DNA of 10,902 nucleotides, taken from the NCBI GenBank assembly GCA_040381555.1, contig JBEIHC010000099.1, forward strand, positions 1 through 10,902, in the 5' to 3' direction. Below are positions 6,165 to 10,902 of this stretch, piece by piece; the first letter of the stretch is position 1; the number at the start of each line of letters is the position of its first letter. The notes below the pieces were generated by a model, which was not told the DNA's origin, did no database searches, and saw nothing but the letters and a program-made list of their open reading frames with translations. Both the position numbers and the translations under genes were made by a program. The stretch is from CANHCC01 sp040381555 (GTDB lineage Bacteria > Bacteroidota > Bacteroidia > J057 > RFSG01).

Positions 6165-6324
6165 TCCCTGAAATTTCTTTTTCCTACCACTGAAATATTC
6201 TAAGAATTGAAAAATTTGTTCCTAGGCAATTTATTGAATGTTGAGGTAGATATTAATTTACAGGAAGACCTTCTATCCCCTTATTTTTTGTTTATTTTGT
6301 TGTTCCTATTTATTCAACAAACGA
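6165..6324. other. serS upstream region, no clear element
   Basis: This AT-rich stretch completes the 396-bp gap between divergent rho and serS. I looked on the plus strand for TAnnTTTG and found only near misses with one extra or one missing base (TATTTTTTG near 6282-6290, TATTTTG near 6293-6299). There is no T-box sequence, no stable hairpin and no credible small ORF. The serS promoter probably lies here but I cannot place it. Confidence 0.4.
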
Positions 6325-7605
6325 ATGTTATTACTTTCACAACTTAGAGAAAACCCTGAACAAGCCGCTATTGGTCTCAGCCTTAAAGGAGTAAATGATG
6401 CCCTAAATAAAATACAGGCAGTATTGGCATACGACGAGCAGCGTCGTACTCTTATGACCAAACTTGAACAATGCCGGGCTGAATCCAATGCTGCGGCAAA
6501 GAAAATTGGTAGTTTGATGGCTGCTGGAAATGCAACTGAAGCGGATCAAATCAAGGCTGGTGTCAACTCTCTGAAAGAAGAAATCAAGACTCTCGAAGCA
6601 GAAGTAGACAGGGTAGAAAAGGAACAGCAAAACTTGTTGGTTAGCTTACCCAATTTACCCCACCCTTCCGTACCTGCAGGAAAAACACCGGAAGACAATA
6701 CAATCGTTTTTAGAAATCAGATAGAAGTCCAGCTGCCCCCTAGTGCCAAACCCCATTGGGAATTAGCGAAAACATTAGATATCATAGATTTTGAACTGGG
6801 CAATAAAATCACCGGGGCTGGCTTTCCCGTTTACAAAGGAATGGGTGCTCGCATCCAACGCGCCTTAATCAATTTCTTCCTAGATGAAGCCAGAAATGCC
6901 GGATATACCGAAATACAGCCCCCCATCTTGATCAATGCAGATTCTGGTTATGGCACAGGACAATTACCGGATAAAGAAGGGCAAATGTATTTTGTATCAG
7001 AAGATAATTTGTATCTGATCCCAACTGCAGAAGTGCCCATTACCAATATCTATCGGGATGTAATAATCACAGAAGAGGATATGCCGATTCAGAATTGTGG
7101 GTACACCCCTTGTTTTAGAAGAGAAGCGGGCTCTTATGGAAAAGATGTTAGAGGACTGAATCGTCTGCATCAATTTGACAAAGTTGAAATCGTGCAGGTA
7201 ACACATCCGGATAATTCATATGAAACTCTGGAGCAAATGAGTGCTTATGTTCAAACTTTACTTCAAAAACTAGAGTTGCCCTATCGTGTAGTTTTATTGT
7301 GTGGGGGAGATATGAGCTTCAACTCTGCCAAAACCTATGACATGGAAGTATGGAGTGCCGCACAGGAGAAATGGTTGGAGGTGAGCTCTGTCAGTAATTT
7401 TGAAGCCTTCCAGGCCAATAGATTAAAACTGAGATATAAAGATAAGGAAAGCAAATCCAACAAACTTTGTCATACCTTGAATGGATCTGCACTGGCCCTG
7501 CCCAGAATTTTAGCTGCACTATTGGAGAACAATCAAACGGCAGAGGGCACAATTCGCATTCCAAAGGCTTTAATACCTTACACTGGATTTGAAGAGATAA
7601 AATAA
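6325..7605 (+). CDS. serS: Seryl-tRNA synthetase
   Basis: A class II aminoacyl-tRNA synthetase that charges tRNA-Ser (and tRNA-Sec where present) with serine, using ATP, in the cytosol. The 426 aa match the bacterial norm. Residues about 27-105 are rich in heptad-like Leu/Lys/Glu and form the long antiparallel coiled-coil arm that grips the tRNA-Ser variable arm. The catalytic core follows: TAEVPI (234-239), the serine-binding TxE loop; motif 2 from FRREAGSYGKDVRGLNRLHQF (264-284); VSSVSNFEAFQANR (353-366), a family signature with Asn where many members have Arg; and motif 3, NGSALALPRILAALLENNQ (386-404), with the invariant Arg394. The ATG at 6325 gives the normal N-terminus LRENPE. It is monocistronic as seen here, divergent from rho and convergent with the DUF1573-like gene. 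Confidence 0.96.
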   Translation: MLLLSQLRENPEQAAIGLSLKGVNDALNKIQAVLAYDEQRRTLMTKLEQCRAESNAAAKKIGSLMAAGNATEADQIKAGVNSLKEEIKTLEAEVDRVEKEQQNLLVSLPNLPHPSVPAGKTPEDNTIVFRNQIEVQLPPSAKPHWELAKTLDIIDFELGNKITGAGFPVYKGMGARIQRALINFFLDEARNAGYTEIQPPILINADSGYGTGQLPDKEGQMYFVSEDNLYLIPTAEVPITNIYRDVIITEEDMPIQNCGYTPCFRREAGSYGKDVRGLNRLHQFDKVEIVQVTHPDNSYETLEQMSAYVQTLLQKLELPYRVVLLCGGDMSFNSAKTYDMEVWSAAQEKWLEVSSVSNFEAFQANRLKLRYKDKESKSNKLCHTLNGSALALPRILAALLENNQTAEGTIRIPKALIPYTGFEEIK

Positions 7606-7664
7606 AAATTATTTAGGGTAGGTCTTAATCCTTACGGAAAACCTTACCCTATAAATTTTAGGTC
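7604..7664. terminator. Bidirectional terminator-like hairpin between serS and DUF1573-like gene
   Basis: TTTAGGGTAGGT (7612-7623) pairs with ACCTTACCCTATAAA (7641-7655) with one-base bulges, giving about 11 pairs around a 17-nt loop. The plus strand continues into ATTTTA and the minus strand into AATTTTTATTTTAT, so both convergent transcripts meet a hairpin followed by a U-rich run. The stem contains the AGGGTA/TACCCT motif also seen beside hemW. Confidence 0.65.
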
Positions 7665-7669
7665 CTAAC

Positions 7670-8122
7670 TTATTTATTCTGGTTGAGTTGGATAACAGGA
7701 ATTCCAGTTGTGTCTGGTTTTAATTTCCCAATACCTAATGCTGGGGGAAAGCCAATGATTGCTCGAACGACAATCTCTTCTGAACGCTTATCTCCAATAA
7801 GGGTCACCTGTATTTTGGATTCAAAATTACCTTGTTCAGCACCTGCATGAAATTGAATGTGCAAATCCGTTTTTTCACCGGGTTGCAATAAAGTTTTTCG
7901 TGCACGAGCAGAAACAAAACCACTTAAAGAATTAAATTGATAAATACCAACAGGAGCATCCGAAATATTAGTAACCTGAACTACAGTATTCTTTAGAATT
8001 CCTTTGGGAATTGTCCCCAAGTCACAAACTGAAGAAGAAAAAGACAAAGGGAATTGCTGAGCTTGCACAAAAGCGAAAGAGAGCAACAATAATACAAATA
8101 AATTTATCGAACGAAGCATCAT
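7670..8122 (-). CDS. Small secreted DUF1573-like (Ig-like/ASH fold) protein
   Basis: A predicted exported 150-aa protein of unknown function. Residues 1-21 form a signal peptide: Arg4, a Leu/Phe/Val-rich core at 7-19, and V-Q-A before Gln22 as the likely signal peptidase I site. No lipobox Cys is present. Residues about 30-125 follow the DUF1573 pattern: DLGTIPKG, then NTVVQVTNISDAPVGI, then LLQPGEKTDLHIQFHAGAEQGNF, then a final strand. The CGC-type motif typical of that family near residue 67 is replaced by SLSGFVSAR, so this is a divergent member and the assignment is moderate. Two ATG codons are adjacent (8122 and 8119); either may start. Only 4 nt separate it from the stop of the upstream surface-protein gene, so the two are surely co-transcribed and probably translationally coupled. 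Confidence 0.7.
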   Translation of the reverse strand: MMLRSINLFVLLLLSFAFVQAQQFPLSFSSSVCDLGTIPKGILKNTVVQVTNISDAPVGIYQFNSLSGFVSARARKTLLQPGEKTDLHIQFHAGAEQGNFESKIQVTLIGDKRSEEIVVRAIIGFPPALGIGKLKPDTTGIPVIQLNQNK

Positions 8123-8126
8123 GAGA

Positions 8127-10902
8127 TTAACGAATTAAGGTAACAGAACCAGATAATTCTACCGGGGTTCCATCCGCAGCTACACCAAACACAGTAAATA
8201 CATAAGCACTTTCCGGCAGAGGCTGTCCATTTAAACTACCATCCCAGCGGAAATTTGGATTATCAGAAGTATAAATCATGTTACCCCAGCGGTCAAAAAT
8301 TTTCACTGTAAAGGAATGAATGTATCTATGGCTGATACTGAAGTAATCATTTACCCCATCCCCATTCGGTGAAAAAGCGTTGGGCGCAACCAAAAACACC
8401 GTTTTTCCCACTTCCACATACCTGAGTTTTTCTACCACATCTTTACATCCATTAGTATCAATGGCAGTAACTTTCACTGTATACTGTCCTGTTTCAGAAT
8501 ATTGATGAACGGGTTCTCTTAGTTCTGAAGTATTGTTGTCCCCTAATTCCCACAACCATTCCACTATTTCCGGGAAAGAATCGATTGGGTAGAAACTAAA
8601 TATGGCATTAGGCAATTCATTGTATAAGCGATCTGCTTCAAATTCAATTTGGGGAGTTGGGAATACGGTAACGAGTACCGGAACCATCGCACCCTTGCAG
8701 CCTTTCAAATCTACTGTTTGAGCAAAATAATATCTGGTACTAAACAAAGGATTGGTCAGGTAAGTACCTCCGCAAAATATAGGAAAGGTATCAGCTGATG
8801 TTAAAGACCAACAGACAGAATTGCCGTTTCCTGTGACCATTCCTTTTAAGGCAGCTTCATCACCTGCACAAATCGTATCATCAAAAACGGTAGGAGAAGG
8901 CAATGGATTGGGTTGATCTAAAATTACAGGAACCGTATCCAAACAATTACGAGAATCCATAATTGGCAATAAATGCTGACCAGCATTTAAGCCTGTAGCC
9001 ATCCAGGAATTAGGGGATTTTTGAATACCCCAATTTACCTGATAAGCAGGAATTCCCCCACTTAAGGTAACTACTGCCCATCCATCATAATAGCCATAAC
9101 AGGTAGGGTTTTTCAGTTGCAAGTCCCAACTCATACTATCGGGTTGGGTAACAGTTATAAATCCATCCACCTTACACCCATTTCCATCTGTAACAGTTAC
9201 CTGATAAGTGCCTGCAGACAAATTATAGGCAGAGGCAGCTTGCTGAGGAGGGTTGGACGACCACTCATATAAATATCCGGGCGTTCCTCCTTGAGCAATA
9301 GAAGTGGCGACACCGTCAGAACCATTGAAACAACTCACCTGTTTTTCGGCAACAGTGGTGGTTAACTGTGGGGGTTGATTAATTACAACGGTATTTGTCG
9401 CCAAACAATTATTACTGTCAGTTACGGTCAGATTGTAAGTTCCGGCAGGCAAACCTTGAGCCAGTGCTTGAGTAGCGCCTTGTGACCAGAGGTAAGTATA
9501 AGGGAGTGTACCACCGGTAGGACTGCCCAAAGCATATCCATTTGAATATCCGAAACAGGTAACATGGTTTGGTACTATTTGGGCATCAAAAGTATCCGGA
9601 CCTACAATTTCAATTGTATCTAAGAAAATACAGCCTAAGTTATCTGTAATGGATAATTGATAAGTTCCTTGAGGGAGATTAGAGGCCGTAGTACCTGTTT
9701 GAGGTGGAGGAGTAGCCCATGCAAATTGGAATGGGGGCAATCCTCCCGTTACGGTTACGGTGGCAGAGCCTGTATCATCTCCGAAACATTTTTCTTCCGT
9801 CAATACATAATCAGGAACAGGCAAATCAAACAAACTGACCACTACGGAATCTCTTTGTTTACAGCCATTGGCATCTGTAACAATTACGGTATAAGTTGTG
9901 GTAACCTGAGGGGTAACGACAATACTTTGGCCTGAACCGACCTGATTTGATCCAGCAAACCAATCATAAGTATTGGCATTACTTTGTGCACTAAGCGTAA
10001 CAGGTACATTCACGCAAAGGGTTGTATCGCTAAAAGCCGTAACATTCGGTTTGGTCAACACATTAAAGTTATAAGTTCCATTAGCAGAACCGCATTTATT
10101 CAAAGCAAAGACACTGACCGTTCCAGCTCCACCACCCGGGAATACCACAGTGATCACATTGTTTGCCGTATCAATTATATTTCCAAAAGTAATCGTCCAT
10201 TGATAATAGGTATTATCCATAAATGGCACTTGGAATTGTACCGTATCCCCTGCACAAACCGGGGTAGGTCCCGTTATATTGACATTCGGGACTCCTAACA
10301 CATTGACAGAAACAGTATCGGCCCAAGGGCCCCAACAACCCATGCTATTTTCTCTTACAGAAAAATAATGGGTAGACGGAGGGGTATTGGGATTAAACTG
10401 CACCATTAAAGGGTTAAATGCCCAAAAGAAGGGGTTTCCATTTTGTAATGAAGGAGACCACCATTGATAAGTCGATCCTGGTTTCTTCGGAGAATAAAAA
10501 AGGCTTAAAATATCTCCAGGACAAATAGCAGAATCACTAGGGAAAATGGTTGGAGGAATGGAATCTGGTGCTCCTATGGTTAAACGAATCAAAGTGCCCA
10601 AAACTTGATTGGTGTCAGAAGGGCAGGTGGCAACTACGCGCACATAGAACATGCCAGTGCCCGGAGGACCAATAATGGGTATTAATTGGCTTAGTCCCGG
10701 AACAGACAAGGTCATACTACCATTACCACTCAAGTTTACCGTTCCCAACCCACCTGTGTTCAACACCTGATAAGTTTGAGAATTGATCACCTGAATTTGG
10801 AATTGATTGGTAGGGCAGTAGGTAGTGGTATTGTTCCAAGAATTCACATTAATTTGAACCGTGCTATCAGCGCCAACACCCGCAGTAATACACATGGTAA
10901 TA
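8127..10902 (-). CDS. T9SS type B surface protein with SprB, Ig-like and PKD domains (5' truncated by window)
   Basis: This is the C-terminal part of a large secreted, probably cell-surface, protein; the frame is open to the right edge, and the first Met (10895) has no signal peptide, so it is probably not the true start. In visible residues: Ig-like modules with a recurring C-x-G-D or similar opening near Cys125, Cys214 and Cys294; four SprB-type repeats (about 365-661), each with CFG/CYG-like opening, GG-x-P-x-Y/F and a second Cys; another Ig-like module near 676-745; a PKD domain at about 750-828 (WLWELGDN, then GQYTVKVTA); and the gliding-motility-associated C-terminal domain at 838-922, opening PNAFSPNGDGVND. 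That domain is the type B signal for the type IX secretion system. Such proteins act as adhesins or motility components; the ligand is unknown. The DUF1573-like gene follows at 4 nt. Confidence 0.9.
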   Translation of the reverse strand, partial: ITMCITAGVGADSTVQINVNSWNNTTTYCPTNQFQIQVINSQTYQVLNTGGLGTVNLSGNGSMTLSVPGLSQLIPIIGPPGTGMFYVRVVATCPSDTNQVLGTLIRLTIGAPDSIPPTIFPSDSAICPGDILSLFYSPKKPGSTYQWWSPSLQNGNPFFWAFNPLMVQFNPNTPPSTHYFSVRENSMGCWGPWADTVSVNVLGVPNVNITGPTPVCAGDTVQFQVPFMDNTYYQWTITFGNIIDTANNVITVVFPGGGAGTVSVFALNKCGSANGTYNFNVLTKPNVTAFSDTTLCVNVPVTLSAQSNANTYDWFAGSNQVGSGQSIVVTPQVTTTYTVIVTDANGCKQRDSVVVSLFDLPVPDYVLTEEKCFGDDTGSATVTVTGGLPPFQFAWATPPPQTGTTASNLPQGTYQLSITDNLGCIFLDTIEIVGPDTFDAQIVPNHVTCFGYSNGYALGSPTGGTLPYTYLWSQGATQALAQGLPAGTYNLTVTDSNNCLATNTVVINQPPQLTTTVAEKQVSCFNGSDGVATSIAQGGTPGYLYEWSSNPPQQAASAYNLSAGTYQVTVTDGNGCKVDGFITVTQPDSMSWDLQLKNPTCYGYYDGWAVVTLSGGIPAYQVNWGIQKSPNSWMATGLNAGQHLLPIMDSRNCLDTVPVILDQPNPLPSPTVFDDTICAGDEAALKGMVTGNGNSVCWSLTSADTFPIFCGGTYLTNPLFSTRYYFAQTVDLKGCKGAMVPVLVTVFPTPQIEFEADRLYNELPNAIFSFYPIDSFPEIVEWLWELGDNNTSELREPVHQYSETGQYTVKVTAIDTNGCKDVVEKLRYVEVGKTVFLVAPNAFSPNGDGVNDYFSISHRYIHSFTVKIFDRWGNMIYTSDNPNFRWDGSLNGQPLPESAYVFTVFGVAADGTPVELSGSVTLIR
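8130..8384 (-). other. T9SS type B / gliding-motility C-terminal sorting domain
   Basis: Residues 838-922 of the visible surface protein open with the diagnostic NAFSPNGDGVND, then FTVKIFDRWGNMIY, then WDGSLNGQPLPESAYVF, and end at LIR-stop. This is the CHU_C/TIGR04131-type domain that directs outer-membrane passage by the type IX machinery. It shows the host has, or had, T9SS, although no secretion component lies in this window. Confidence 0.9.
8913..9803 (-). repeat. Four tandem SprB-type protein repeats
   Basis: Four units of about 76 residues lie head to tail. The leading cysteines are at visible residues 370, 447, 522 and 599 (steps 77, 75, 77). Each is followed by a second Cys at 422, 497, 574 and 651 (52, 50, 52 and 52 residues later). 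Shared elements are C-F/Y-G-x-x-x-G, G-G-x-x-P-x-Y/F, W, G-T-Y-x-L/V-x-V/I-T-D and N-x-C. The fourth unit is the most diverged (AGQHLLPIMDSRNC in place of AGTY...TD). The units differ enough in DNA that recent duplication is unlikely. Confidence 0.85.

Noticed and set aside
6165..6324. T-box riboswitch upstream of serS
   Set aside because: Neither the T-box core sequence nor a specifier stem with terminator is visible, and T-boxes are not typical of Bacteroidota.
9657..10298. Plus-strand open frames opposite the surface-protein gene
   Set aside because: They are antisense shadows of a strongly supported coding frame with clear SprB and Ig-like domains. Their products are low-complexity and match nothing I recognise.
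8127..10895. Complete surface-protein gene starting at the Met at 10895
   Set aside because: The frame stays open to the window edge, no signal peptide follows this Met, and the sequence begins inside a domain.

Overview
The window reads as chromosomal DNA of a Bacteroidota bacterium. The evidence is a Rho with a long disordered N-terminal insert, a cell-surface protein with SprB-type repeats and a gliding-motility/type IX secretion (T9SS type B) C-terminal domain, promoter boxes matching the Bacteroidota TAnnTTTG -7 consensus, and no Shine-Dalgarno motif noticed at the start codons inspected. I cannot place it below phylum. Most of the window is housekeeping genes. I see no tRNA, rRNA, CRISPR array, insertion sequence or phage gene.

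Layout. Positions 1-202 hold no gene but carry a degenerate ATCTGCG-type intergenic repeat. A two-gene minus-strand operon follows, gpsA then deoD, joined by an ATGA overlap. It is divergent from plus-strand hemW across a 158-bp region. That region holds two -7 boxes very close to the start codons and a striking 17-bp-periodic palindromic array. HemW converges on a minus-strand GNAT acetyltransferase, whose start I move from a TTG at 4200 to the ATG at 4143. Upstream of it on the same strand lies rho, which ends in a strong intrinsic terminator. Rho is divergent from serS. SerS converges, through a bidirectional terminator-like hairpin, on a minus-strand pair: a large SprB/PKD/T9SS surface protein, cut by the right window edge, and a small secreted DUF1573-like protein starting 4 nt after it.

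The most interesting material lies between genes. The rho mRNA appears to have a leader of about 200 nt: a consensus promoter, a two-tier hairpin, a short open frame starting inside that hairpin, and then an 85-nt UC-rich, G-poor stretch (20 C to 6 G) next to the rho start codon. This is what one would expect of a Rho-binding (rut) site for autogenous attenuation. Separately, AGGGTA/TACCCT motifs recur in the three hemW- and serS-associated intergenic regions, twice at exact 17-bp spacing. I found no clearly new multi-gene system. The secreted pair at the right end is the main accessory locus, and it is incomplete here.
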